NCBI RefSeq assembly: GCF_900100205.1
Contig: NZ_FNEQ01000001.1
Coordinates: 930,001 to 994,000 of the forward strand
Length of the DNA stretch: 64,000 nucleotides
Reading direction: 5' to 3'
Source of the DNA: Duganella sp. OV510
GTDB taxonomy: Bacteria; Pseudomonadota; Gammaproteobacteria; Burkholderiales; Burkholderiaceae_D
A program made the translations under genes and the position numbers. The notes beneath the pieces were generated by a model. The model was not told where the DNA came from, made no database searches, and saw nothing but the letters and a program-made list of their open reading frames with translations. The stretch's first letter is position 1. Each line of letters begins with the position of its first letter. Positions 36,688 through 45,025 of the stretch are shown here, piece by piece.

Positions 36688-38715
36688 ATGTTGCTGATAT
36701 TGCTCTCCTATCTGGGCGGGGCGCTGACCATCGTCAGTCCTTGCATTCTGCCGGTGCTGCCGTTTGTGTTTGCCCGCACCGGACAACCGTTTGTACGCAG
36801 CGGACTGCCGCTGCTGGCCGGCATGGCCATGACCTTTGCGCTGGTGGCGACGCTGGCCGCCGTCGGTGGCGGCTGGGTGGTGCAGGCGAATGAATATGGC
36901 CGCTGGATTGCGTTGGTGTTGATGGCCTTCTTTGGCATTACGCTGATGCTGCCACAGGTGGCGGACCGCTTGACCAAGCCGCTGGTCGCACTGGGTGACA
37001 AGCTGTCCAACAAGGCGCAGACGGAAGGCGACTCGGCCGGTGGCGCACGTTCGTCCTTCCTGCTGGGCGTGGCCACTGGTTTGCTGTGGGCGCCATGTGC
37101 CGGTCCGGTACTGGGCCTGGTCCTGACCGGCGCGGCGCTGAATGGCGCAAGTGTCGGCACAACGCTGCTGCTGTTGGCCTATGCCGCCGGCGCGGCGACT
37201 TCGCTGGCCTTGGCGTTGCTGGTCGGTGGTAAAGTCTTCAGCGCGATGAAGCGCTCGCTGGGCGCGGGTGAATGGATACGCCGTGGCCTCGGCGTGGCGA
37301 TGCTGGCCGGTGTCGCGGCGATTGCGACCGGCCTGGATACCGGCCTGCTAACGCGCGTCTCCAGCGTCGCCACCGCCGGCATCGAGCAGCAGCTGATCGA
37401 TACGCTCGCTCCGCGCCCTGCTCCAAATGACGCGCCAGCAGGCGGCGCAATGATGCCCCAGACCGCAGCCGCAGGCGAAGCGGAGGCCGATGGCTCCATG
37501 ATGCGCAGGGCCGCTACGGCAGAAGATGAACCGGCTAGCGGCTCCATGATGCGCCAAGCCGCAGTGGCGGAAGATGCGCCGGCTGGCGGAGCGATGATGC
37601 GCCAGGCCGCTGTGGCGGATGATGCGCCGGCTAGCGGCGCCATGATGTCGCGTGTCGCCATGATGTCGCGTGTCGCCATGGCGGGGAATGCCGCCGGTCC
37701 GGAGATGATGTCCCGCCGCGCTGCGGCGCAGGCCGCCGAGACGCTGCCGGTTGAAGGCAAGCTGCCCGCACTGAACGGCGCCGTCGAGTGGCTCAACACC
37801 GCCCCGCTCACCACCGAGCAGCTGAAAGGCAAAGTGGTGCTGGTCGACTTCTGGACCTACTCCTGCATCAACTGCCTGCGCAGCCTGCCCTACACCAAAG
37901 CCTGGGCGGATAAATACCGCGACCAGGGACTGGTGGTAATCGGCGTGCACGCACCGGAATTCGCCTTCGAACGCAACGTCAACAACGTGCGCAAGGCGGT
38001 GAAAGACCAGGGCATCAACTTCCCGGTCGCCATCGACAACGACTACGCCATCTGGCGCGCTTTCAACAATCAATACTGGCCGGCGCACTACTTCATTGAC
38101 GCCAAAGGCCAGATCCGCCACCACCACTTCGGCGAAGGCGACTACGCCCGTTCGGAACAGGTGATCCAGCAACTGCTGGAAGAAGCCGGCCGCAAGGACG
38201 TGACCAACACGGTGGTCAGCACCGAAGACGTCAAAGGCATCCAGCAGCAATCGGACATGGGCCAGGTCGGCTCGCCGGAAACCTATCTGGGCTACGAGCG
38301 CGCTGAAAACTTCGCCTCGCCGGAAAAGCAGGCAGCCAACGCCGCCCGCCAGTACACGGCGCCCGCCAAGCCAGCGCTGAACCAGTGGGGCCTGGCCGGC
38401 AACTGGCTGGCGCAGCCGGAACAGGTCACGCTGAACCAAGCCAACGGCAGCATCGTCTACCGCTTCCATGCACGCGATCTGCATCTGGTGCTTGGGCCGG
38501 GCAAGGACGGCAAGCCGGTACGCTTCCGCGTCACCGTCGACGGGGCGGCGCCGGGCCAGAACCACGGCAGCGATACCGCCGCAGATGGCAGCGGCGTCAT
38601 CAAGAGCCAGCGCCTGTACCAGCTGGTGCGCCAGTCCGGCGATGTAGCCGACCGCACCTTCCGCATTGAATTCCTCGATCCAGGCGTCCAAGCCTACGCC
38701 TTCACCTTCGGTTAA
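36688..38715 (+). CDS. dipZ: DipZ-type thiol-disulfide electron carrier (CcdA-like membrane domain plus thioredoxin domain) with Met-rich linker
   Basis: The 675-residue protein begins with a CcdA/DsbD-like membrane domain (about 1-240) carrying Cys19 in SPCILP and Cys137 in WAPCAGP. A thioredoxin-like domain follows with CINC at residues 393-396 (FWTYSCINCLRSLPY), then a C-terminal beta domain (LHLVLGPGKDGKPVRF) as in DipZ. It should carry electrons from cytosolic thioredoxin to the periplasm, here most likely to MsrB and MsrA. Between the first two domains, residues about 248-345 form a repeat with regularly spaced Met-Met pairs, which is unusual. Confidence 0.93.
   Translation: MLLILLSYLGGALTIVSPCILPVLPFVFARTGQPFVRSGLPLLAGMAMTFALVATLAAVGGGWVVQANEYGRWIALVLMAFFGITLMLPQVADRLTKPLVALGDKLSNKAQTEGDSAGGARSSFLLGVATGLLWAPCAGPVLGLVLTGAALNGASVGTTLLLLAYAAGAATSLALALLVGGKVFSAMKRSLGAGEWIRRGLGVAMLAGVAAIATGLDTGLLTRVSSVATAGIEQQLIDTLAPRPAPNDAPAGGAMMPQTAAAGEAEADGSMMRRAATAEDEPASGSMMRQAAVAEDAPAGGAMMRQAAVADDAPASGAMMSRVAMMSRVAMAGNAAGPEMMSRRAAAQAAETLPVEGKLPALNGAVEWLNTAPLTTEQLKGKVVLVDFWTYSCINCLRSLPYTKAWADKYRDQGLVVIGVHAPEFAFERNVNNVRKAVKDQGINFPVAIDNDYAIWRAFNNQYWPAHYFIDAKGQIRHHHFGEGDYARSEQVIQQLLEEAGRKDVTNTVVSTEDVKGIQQQSDMGQVGSPETYLGYERAENFASPEKQAANAARQYTAPAKPALNQWGLAGNWLAQPEQVTLNQANGSIVYRFHARDLHLVLGPGKDGKPVRFRVTVDGAAPGQNHGSDTAADGSGVIKSQRLYQLVRQSGDVADRTFRIEFLDPGVQAYAFTFG
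37432..37731 (+). repeat. Met-Met repeat tract inside dipZ (about 16-residue unit)
   Basis: Four to five imperfect units of about 48 bases encode variants of ASGSMMRQAAVAEDAP, each with one Met-Met pair. They are followed by an exact tandem 18-base duplication (37642-37659 and 37660-37677) encoding MMSRVA twice. The tract encodes the linker between membrane and thioredoxin domains. Confidence 0.88.
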
Positions 38716-38728
38716 AAGGAGCACCATC

Positions 38729-39427
38729 ATGAACAGCATCAGCAAAGCAGTTGGCGGCGCGCTCGCCATTCTCAGCCTCGTGGCCTGCCAGCAGCAGGCG
38801 ATATCGGCGGAAGCCGCGACAGTCATCGCGCCGCCGGCCGCCGACGAACCTGTGGACGGCGCCCGCACAGCCACCGCCATCTTTGCCGGCGGCTGCTTCT
38901 GGGGCGTGCAAGGCGTATTCCAGCACGTGAAAGGTGTCAGCAACGCAGTCTCCGGCTACACCGGTGGCGATGCGCGCAGCGCCAGCTACGAAGCGATCGA
39001 GCGCGGCGACACCGGCCATGCGGAATCGGTGAAGGTCACCTACGATCCGACGCAAGTCAGCTATGGCAAGCTGCTACAGATCTTTTTCTCGGTGGCGCAC
39101 GACCCGACGCAACTGAACCGGCAGGGGCCGGACAGCGGCACGCAATACCGCTCCGCCATCTTCCCGCAGACGCCGGTGCAGCAGGCGGTGGCGGAGAAAT
39201 ACATCGTCCAGCTGAACGCCTCACGCGCCTTCAAGAAGCCGCTGGCGACCAGGATCGAACCGGGCAAGCAGTTCTACGTGGCCGAAGCCTATCACCAGAA
39301 CTACCTGACGCTGCACCCGAACGATCCCTACATCGTCTACAACGACCTGCAAAAGCTGACGGACCTGAAGCGCATCCTGCCGGAACAGTACCGCGCCGAA
39401 GCGGTCCTGGTCCGCAAAGCGATGTAG
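38729..39427 (+). CDS. msrA: peptide-methionine (S)-S-oxide reductase MsrA, predicted lipoprotein
   Basis: From the ATG at 38729, preceded by AAAGGAG, the product has 232 residues. The N-terminus (SKAVGGALAILSLVACQQQ) ends in a lipobox with Cys20, so it is likely a lipid-anchored envelope protein. The catalytic motif GGCFWG lies at residues 54-59 (Cys56), followed by VSGYTGGDA and VFFSVAHDPTQLNRQGPD-type residues typical of MsrA. It repairs S-methionine sulfoxide and complements MsrB. It is 13 bp after dipZ, the last gene of the operon. Confidence 0.94.
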   Translation: MNSISKAVGGALAILSLVACQQQAISAEAATVIAPPAADEPVDGARTATAIFAGGCFWGVQGVFQHVKGVSNAVSGYTGGDARSASYEAIERGDTGHAESVKVTYDPTQVSYGKLLQIFFSVAHDPTQLNRQGPDSGTQYRSAIFPQTPVQQAVAEKYIVQLNASRAFKKPLATRIEPGKQFYVAEAYHQNYLTLHPNDPYIVYNDLQKLTDLKRILPEQYRAEAVLVRKAM

Positions 39428-39434
39428 ACAGCGC

Positions 39435-40406
39435 TCAGCGCCCGACCTGCTTGAGCACCTCCAGCACGGCGGCGGTCACCGCTTCAGGCTTGTCTGCCTG
39501 AATCGTGTGGCCGGCGCCGGCTACCACGCGCTGAACGCTGCGCGGCGACAGTTTGGTGAATTCCTTCTGGATCGCGGCATTCTCCACCTCGAAGGCTTTG
39601 TTGGCGGCGCTTTGTGGCTGTCCCGGCACCGCGTAAGGGCTGACGCTACGCGTCAGCACCACCACCGGAATATCGCCGAAGGGCCGGCGTAGTTTGCGCA
39701 GTTGTTCGTCAGTAGTCGCCATGGCATCGTACTCCGCCGCCCTGGCACGCCAGTATGACGGCTTCAACTCGGACGCCAGTATCGCCGCGCCAAGTTGCGC
39801 GCCATAGTTCACCAGCGGCTCGCCGATGCACTGCTTCTGTTTTTCGGCGTCCTTGGCAAAGCCCTGCTCCGCCGCATCCAGGCAGTATTTGTCCTGTCCC
39901 ACGACCATCGCGTAGATCTGTTTGATTTTGCCGCCAGAGGCGCGGTCCAGCCGCGCGGTTTCGTCTTCATGCTGCGCTTCCACCAGCACCAGTCCCTTGA
40001 CCGATTGCGGATGGCGATACGTGTAGACCTGCACATTGGCGCCGCCCAGCGAATTACCCACCATGATGAACGGCCCCTTCTCACCCGCTGCGGTCAGCAG
40101 CTTGTGCAAGTCGGCCGCCACGCTTTCGGCGGTATTCGGCTGCGGAGAAAAATCGCTGAAGCCAAAGCCGGCACGATCAAACACGCAGGCGCGTGTTTGC
40201 TTGGCCACTTCAGGCTGCACGCGATACCAGGCCCACCCTGCATCGCCGGCCGGCGCATCAAACACCACGGTGGTCGCGCCTTTGCCGCTGCAGTACAGAT
40301 TCATCTTGCGGCCGCCGCCCACATCAATCAACTGATGCGGCTTGGCGAACTCGCTCGCCGCAGCCCAACCGGAACTCAACGCCAACGCTATCAGTACAGC
40401 TTTCAT
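39435..40406 (-). CDS. secreted alpha/beta hydrolase
   Basis: The 323-residue protein has a signal peptide (KAVLIALALSSGWAAASEF, cleavage near residue 18). The hydrolase fold shows the nucleophile elbow GNSLGG (within MVGNSLGGANVQVY), an oxyanion region DAPAGDAGWAWYRVQ, and the His in GAGHTIQADKPEAV. It should be a serine esterase or related hydrolase in the periplasm; the substrate is unknown. It is divergent from the unknown gene at 40439 and convergent with msrA. Confidence 0.85.
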   Translation of the reverse strand: MKAVLIALALSSGWAAASEFAKPHQLIDVGGGRKMNLYCSGKGATTVVFDAPAGDAGWAWYRVQPEVAKQTRACVFDRAGFGFSDFSPQPNTAESVAADLHKLLTAAGEKGPFIMVGNSLGGANVQVYTYRHPQSVKGLVLVEAQHEDETARLDRASGGKIKQIYAMVVGQDKYCLDAAEQGFAKDAEKQKQCIGEPLVNYGAQLGAAILASELKPSYWRARAAEYDAMATTDEQLRKLRRPFGDIPVVVLTRSVSPYAVPGQPQSAANKAFEVENAAIQKEFTKLSPRSVQRVVAGAGHTIQADKPEAVTAAVLEVLKQVGR

Positions 40407-40438
40407 CCGCCCTCCCTGTCATGTGAAGTTGCGCAATA

Positions 40439-41170
40439 ATGAGCGATAATGCAAGCATGGACAAGTTAATTTCTGAACTGCGGCGCCTGTACCTGCTCAA
40501 CGCCGACAACCACCAGCGCCTCCAGCACCACCTGCGCGGCGAGGCGACGTTTGCCTTCGACCTGGCACAGGATGGCGTGACGCGCGCCATCGTCATCGAT
40601 TTTCACAAGGCGGTGGAAGAACAGCACTGGCTGCGCCTGTGCGATGTCGCCAACGCACTGCAATCGGCGCTGGACTTGCCCGCGCCGGCGGTCAGCGTGT
40701 CCGGTGGCGACAGCTACCGTCTATGGCTGTCGCTGGCCTCGCCCATCCCGGTGGAACAGGCACGCCAGTTCCTCGACTTGCTGCACAAGGCTTACTTTGA
40801 AGATGAGCAGATTGATTTCGGCCGCACCATGGTCGAACTGCCTCCATGCCTGCACGTCGCCACCGGCCTGTGGGCCTCGTTTATCAATCCGAGCATGGGT
40901 GGCGCGTTGGCCGAAGACCTGGGCCTGGAAGTGCCGCCAAACGAAATGGCGCAAGCCGCCTTCCTGGAAAAGCTCGACAGCATCAGCGACGAGCAGTTCG
41001 ATCACGCGCTGGCGACGCTACAGCGCCAGCACACTGCGGCGCCAGCGCCAGCACCTGCGCGCCAGACGCCACAAGGCCTGTTGCTGAAAGACGCTTCACT
41101 GGAAGACATCGTCAGGCACCTGCACGCGATGGGCATCGAGCCCACCTTCCGCCACGTGCTGAAGAACTAG
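40439..41170 (+). CDS. hypothetical protein, possible degenerate primase-polymerase-like domain
   Basis: The 243-residue cytosolic protein has no recognised family. The stretch GVTRAIVIDFHKAVE, a following helix, then AVSVSGGDSYRLWLSLASPI and a helix VEQARQFLDLLHKAY, recalls the order of motifs in archaeo-eukaryotic primase/LigD polymerase domains (acidic strand, then SGG-K-GLH-V strand). The paired acidic residues and the His of active members are missing, so activity is unlikely if this is a relative. The start could also be the ATG at 40457. The stop shares the bases CTAG with the stop of the opposing amidase gene. Confidence 0.6.
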   Translation: MSDNASMDKLISELRRLYLLNADNHQRLQHHLRGEATFAFDLAQDGVTRAIVIDFHKAVEEQHWLRLCDVANALQSALDLPAPAVSVSGGDSYRLWLSLASPIPVEQARQFLDLLHKAYFEDEQIDFGRTMVELPPCLHVATGLWASFINPSMGGALAEDLGLEVPPNEMAQAAFLEKLDSISDEQFDHALATLQRQHTAAPAPAPARQTPQGLLLKDASLEDIVRHLHAMGIEPTFRHVLKN

Positions 41171-42750
41171 CGCATCGCCAGCGACACGCTGGGCGGAAAC
41201 TGCGGCGCGCGCCGGTGCAAGGTCGCCTGTTCATACGAATAGGCCATGCGGATCAACGCCGCCTCGCTGTAGGCCGCGCCGACAAACGACAGGCCCACCG
41301 GCAGCCCTTGCACGTAGCCGGCCGGCACGGTGATGTGCGGATAGCCGGCCACCGCCGCCGGCGACGAGAAGCCGCTGATGAAGTGGTCGCCATTGATGAA
41401 ATCCGTCAGCCACGCCGGGCCGCCGGTCGGCGCCACCAGTGCATCGAGCCGGTGCTGCTGCATCACCTGATCGATGCCTTCGGCACGCGCATAGCGGCGG
41501 TTATTGGCCAGCGCGTTCTGATACGCCGGCGACTCCAGTCCGCCCTTGGCCTGCGCCTGCTCCAGATACTCCTGGCCGAAATACGGCATCTCCTGCTGCC
41601 GATGCTGCTGGTTGAAGGCGATGATCTCCGCCATATTCGACACCGGTGCGTTCGGCGCATACTCCTTCAGGTAAGCCGCCAGGTCGGCCTTGAATTCATA
41701 CAGCAGCACTTCGGTTTCGCTGTCGCTGTACTTGCCGACGTTGGGCACGTCCGCATCCACCAGCACCGCGCCCTGCGCTTTCAGATCCAGCAGCGCCTTC
41801 TCGATCACCGCATCCAGCTCCGCATGATGGCCGAAGAAATTACGCGCCACGCCGATGCGCGCGCCTTTCAGCCCGGCCTTGTCCAGCGCCGCGCGGTAGT
41901 CGCCAGCCTTGCCGACGCCCTCCTGCGTCACCGGATCTTTCGGGTCCACGCCGGTCATCGCCGACAGCATCAGCGCCGCATCGGCGACGCTGCGCGCCAT
42001 CGGCCCGGCGGTATCCTGAGAATGGGCGATTGGAATGATGCCGCTGCGGCTGACCAGCCCGAGGGTCGGCTTGATGCCCACCAGGCCGCAGATCGACGCC
42101 GGCGAAACAATGGAGCCATCGGTTTCCGTGCCCACCGCCAGCGTCGCCAGGCCGGCTGCGATCGCCGCGCCGGAGCCGGAACTGGAGCCGCTGCAATTGC
42201 GGTCGAGCGAATACGGATTCAAGGTCAGGCCGCCGCGCGCACTCCAGCCGCTGACCGAATGGGTCGAGCGCATATTCGCCCACTCGCTCAGGTTGGTCTT
42301 GCCGATGATGACAGCGCCGGCCGCCCGCAACTGCGCCGTCACATGCGCATCGCGCGCCGCACGCACGCCGGACAATGCCAGCGAACCGGCGGTGGTGCTC
42401 ATGCGGTCAGCGGTGGCAATATTATCCTTCAGCAGAACCGGAATGCCGTGCAGCGGGCCGCGCAGGCGCTTCAGCTTGCGCTCGCGGTCCATCTCCAGCG
42501 CGATCTTCAACGCCTCCGGATTGATCTCGATGATGGAATTCAGGCGCGGCCCGGACTTGTCGATGGTCTTGATACGCGCCAGGTATTGCGACGTCAGCGA
42601 GTGCGACGTGAGCTTGCCCGCCTCCATCATCTGCTGCTGTTCGCGCACGCCGGCGTCGAGGATGCCACCGCTGCCCAGCGGCTTGCCGAAGGCGCTGCCA
42701 CTGGCAGCGCCAGCCGCCACGCCCATTTTGACGAAATCCCTGCGATCCAT
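41167..42750 (-). CDS. amidase-signature family enzyme, Tat-exported
   Basis: From the ATG at 42750 (after GGGGATG) the protein has 527 residues. MDRRDFVKMGVAAGAASGSA is a twin-arginine type signal. The amidase signature core has Lys in PVLLKDNIATAD, cis-Ser/Ser in CSGSSSGSGAAIAAGL and GTETDGSIVSPAS, giving the Ser-Ser-Lys triad. It hydrolyses C-N amide bonds; the exact substrate is unknown. Residues 430-500 follow the usual GatA-like end. The stop overlaps that of the gene at 40439 by 4 bp, convergently. Confidence 0.9.
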   Translation of the reverse strand: MDRRDFVKMGVAAGAASGSAFGKPLGSGGILDAGVREQQQMMEAGKLTSHSLTSQYLARIKTIDKSGPRLNSIIEINPEALKIALEMDRERKLKRLRGPLHGIPVLLKDNIATADRMSTTAGSLALSGVRAARDAHVTAQLRAAGAVIIGKTNLSEWANMRSTHSVSGWSARGGLTLNPYSLDRNCSGSSSGSGAAIAAGLATLAVGTETDGSIVSPASICGLVGIKPTLGLVSRSGIIPIAHSQDTAGPMARSVADAALMLSAMTGVDPKDPVTQEGVGKAGDYRAALDKAGLKGARIGVARNFFGHHAELDAVIEKALLDLKAQGAVLVDADVPNVGKYSDSETEVLLYEFKADLAAYLKEYAPNAPVSNMAEIIAFNQQHRQQEMPYFGQEYLEQAQAKGGLESPAYQNALANNRRYARAEGIDQVMQQHRLDALVAPTGGPAWLTDFINGDHFISGFSSPAAVAGYPHITVPAGYVQGLPVGLSFVGAAYSEAALIRMAYSYEQATLHRRAPQFPPSVSLAMR

Positions 42751-42844
42751 GCCATCCCCGAGGTTGGTTTCACTAATGCGCCGCATTTGTTGCGTTGCAT
42801 TAATATATCAGGAGGTTGCAAGTTACACCACAAAAATTAACAAA

Positions 42845-42880
42845 AAAAAAGCACGCCGGCTTGCGCGGGCGTGCTTTTCG
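42845..42880. terminator. bidirectional terminator between efp and amidase
   Basis: AAAAGCACGCC pairs with GGGCGTGCTTTT around a GC-rich loop. Runs of A on the left and T on the right allow it to stop efp transcripts from the minus strand. It lies 15 bp after the efp stop. Confidence 0.85.
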
Positions 42881-42894
42881 CAAAAAAGCGGTGC

Positions 42895-43470
42895 TTAGTT
42901 ACGCACGACTTTCTTGAATTCGTTGGTACGGCTGTCGATTTCGATCATGTCGTCCTGCGACACGAACAGTGGCACCTGGATGGTGAACTGCTTCGATTCG
43001 ATGGCGTTTTCGATCTTGGCTTCTTTGGTCACGTTGCCCGAAGTGTTGCCTTTGACAGCAGGCTCCGAGTAGATGATCTGACGCTGGATGGTGGTTGGCA
43101 GTTCAACCGAGATTGCTTTGCCGTCGTAGAAGACAGCTTCGCATTCCATGCCATCTTTCAGGTAGTTCAGGGCGTCGCCCAGGTTTTCTTCTTCGATTTC
43201 GTACTGTTCGTAGTCAGCGTCCATGAAGACGTACAGTGGGTCCGCGAAGTACGAGTAGGTGACTGGCTTCTTGTCCAGAACGACCACGTCGAATTTGTCG
43301 TCGCCGCGGAACACGCTTTCGAATGGCGCGCCGGTCAGCAGATTCTTCATTTTCCACTTGTAGGTGAAGCCCGTGCGGCTCGAACCGTTGACGTCGGAAC
43401 GCAGCACGATGAATGGCTTAGCGTCAACCATAATGATATTGCCAACACGAATTTCTTTTGCAGGTTTCAT
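42895..43470 (-). CDS. efp: elongation factor P, arginine-32 type
   Basis: The 191-residue protein matches EF-P across three domains: [20 protein letters not shown], then the modified loop [15 protein letters not shown], and the C-terminal OB domains ([19 protein letters not shown]). EF-P relieves ribosomes stalled at polyproline. The loop residue at position 32 is Arg, not Lys34 as in E. coli, so it is of the rhamnosylated class modified by EarP, whose gene lies directly upstream on the same strand. Confidence is very high. Confidence 0.97.
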   Translation of the reverse strand: MKPAKEIRVGNIIMVDAKPFIVLRSDVNGSSRTGFTYKWKMKNLLTGAPFESVFRGDDKFDVVVLDKKPVTYSYFADPLYVFMDADYEQYEIEEENLGDALNYLKDGMECEAVFYDGKAISVELPTTIQRQIIYSEPAVKGNTSGNVTKEAKIENAIESKQFTIQVPLFVSQDDMIEIDSRTNEFKKVVRN

Positions 43471-43594
43471 AGTGATTCTACTTAATAAGGTGGTTGCGTA
43501 AAGATCATCGTCGCCTGGGCGGCCTACGTTTGATCGGGTAAAAAATGCTTCATAGAGATTAACCCGGCATTGTACCTTGTTTTTCTTCTAGCGC

Positions 43595-44728
43595 CTATCT
43601 CAGCGTGGCGGCAAACGACAGCAGATTGCCGGCCAGATCGCCGTGCGCCAGCATTTGTTGCTGCCACCCGGCGGCGTGCGCAGCGGCCGTTTCGCGCTCC
43701 CCTTGCAGCCCGTTCCACAGCGCCATCCAGTCATCATCCCCAGCGGCCGGTGCGCCGTTCCAGCGCAGCGAAAACAGCGCCAGTTGCGGCAGGTTTTCCG
43801 CATAGCGCAGCAGGAAGGCGCGCAGTTTTTTGTGATGCAGGTTTTCGTCCTGCGGGTAGATGTGCCAGATGAACGGCTTGCCGGCCCACTGCGCGCGCAC
43901 GAAGGAATCCTCGCCGCGCACGAAGTTCAGCTCGCAAGCCCACAGCAGCTTGTCGTAGTCCGGCTGTGGCACGAAAGGCAGCACGCGTACCGTCAGCGCG
44001 CCATGCGTTGCCACTGTCCCGGCGCGGCCATCGCTGCCGCTGAAAGCGCGCACGGCATCGGCCGCCACGCCTTCCGGCACCAGGCAGGTCAGCGGCCTGT
44101 CGCCTTGCTGCCACACGTCAAACAGGGCCGACACGGGCGCGTGCGGATAGCAGAACAGCGACACCTTGGTGGATATCAGCTCCGCCGGCGTCAGGCCCAG
44201 CTGTTGCAGGAACGGCTCGGGTTCGAATTGCAAACGCTGTTGTTCCAGCGCTGCCTCACGCAGCAGGCCGCCGGTTTTTTCGGTAAAGCCTGGGAAGAAG
44301 AAATGCTTCATCAGCCCCTGCCGCTGCGGCGACGGCAGGCGATGGCAGCCTTCCACCCACTCCTCTGCGGTCAGCCCTTCGAGGTTGAACCAGACCGGGC
44401 GTGGCTCGCACTGCGCCATGGCGTCGATATAGCCGGGCGGGAGATCGACCGCAAAGAACTCCACGACGATATCGGCCACCTGCTGCGGCGTGTAGACGCC
44501 ATCCTGGTCGCGCCAGTGACGCACCGTGACCTCTTCCACTTGCTGGCGTTCGGCGGCCACATCCACTTCAGGGCAGATGCGCTGGAAGCTGGCCAGGTCG
44601 TCGACGTACAGCGTTACCGCCAGGCCGTGCTCGCGCACCAGCTGTCTGGCGAGACGCCAGCAGATACCGATGTCGCCGTAGTTATCGACTACGCGGCAGA
44701 ACAGATCAAGGCGGCGGAAATTCGTCAT
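43595..44728 (-). CDS. earP: EF-P arginine rhamnosyltransferase EarP
   Basis: The 377-residue protein begins RRLDLFCRVVDNYGDIGICW, and continues with ARQLVREHGLAVTLYVDDL and NFVRGEDSFVRAQWAGKPF, the EarP signatures (the last includes the conserved donor-binding RGEDS region). It transfers rhamnose from dTDP-L-rhamnose to Arg32 of EF-P. The gene is 124 bp upstream of efp on the same strand, so the pair is functionally linked. It is separated from the tRNA-Glu genes by the terminator at 44759. Confidence 0.95.
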   Translation of the reverse strand: MTNFRRLDLFCRVVDNYGDIGICWRLARQLVREHGLAVTLYVDDLASFQRICPEVDVAAERQQVEEVTVRHWRDQDGVYTPQQVADIVVEFFAVDLPPGYIDAMAQCEPRPVWFNLEGLTAEEWVEGCHRLPSPQRQGLMKHFFFPGFTEKTGGLLREAALEQQRLQFEPEPFLQQLGLTPAELISTKVSLFCYPHAPVSALFDVWQQGDRPLTCLVPEGVAADAVRAFSGSDGRAGTVATHGALTVRVLPFVPQPDYDKLLWACELNFVRGEDSFVRAQWAGKPFIWHIYPQDENLHHKKLRAFLLRYAENLPQLALFSLRWNGAPAAGDDDWMALWNGLQGERETAAAHAAGWQQQMLAHGDLAGNLLSFAATLR

Positions 44729-44758
44729 ATAAGCGGATCCTCATTACAGCACAGGAAT

Positions 44759-44787
44759 GCAAAAAGCCGCACAAGGCGGCTTTTTGC
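44759..44787 (-). terminator. terminator downstream of tRNA-Glu pair
   Basis: A perfect 12-bp inverted repeat (44759-44770 GCAAAAAGCCGC with 44776-44787 GCGGCTTTTTGC) and a 5-base loop lie just after the tRNA-Glu 3' end on the minus strand. The T-run follows on that strand. Confidence 0.88.
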
Positions 44788-44793
44788 ATGATT

Positions 44794-44869
44794 TGGCGTC
44801 CCCACGGGGATTCGAACCCCGGTACTCACCGTGAAAGGGTGATGTCCTAGGCCTCTAGACGATGGGGAC
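44794..44869 (-). tRNA. tRNA-Glu (anticodon UUC), copy 1
   Basis: A 76-nt cloverleaf with encoded CCA. The minus strand starts GTCCCCATCGTCTAGAGG and has the anticodon loop CTTTCAC with anticodon UUC. It is identical to the four other copies in the window. It is downstream of copy 2 and ends at the terminator at 44759. Confidence 0.97.
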
Positions 44870-44905
44870 AGAAACTGTCCGTACTGGCCATTTGGAAATG
44901 TCTTT

Positions 44906-44981
44906 TGGCGTCCCCACGGGGATTCGAACCCCGGTACTCACCGTGAAAGGGTGATGTCCTAGGCCTCTAGACGATGGGGAC
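44906..44981 (-). tRNA. tRNA-Glu (anticodon UUC), copy 2
   Basis: Identical 76-nt tRNA-Glu. It is the first tRNA downstream of the hipA gene, with its promoter overlapping the hipA 3' end. Copy 1 follows 36 bp downstream on the same transcript. Confidence 0.97.
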
Positions 44982-44996
44982 ATTTCCAAGGCGCGA

Positions 44997-45025
44997 ATCA
45001 TAGCAGCACGATTAGGTGAACGCAA
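44997..45025 (-). promoter_or_regulatory. promoter of the tRNA-Glu pair, overlapping the 3' end of hipA
   Basis: On the minus strand TTGCGT (45020-45025) and TATGAT (44997-45002) are 17 bp apart and lie 15 bp before the 5' end of copy 2. The -35 box falls within the last codons of hipA, so this promoter is either part of the inserted module or was kept intact by the junction. Confidence 0.65.
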
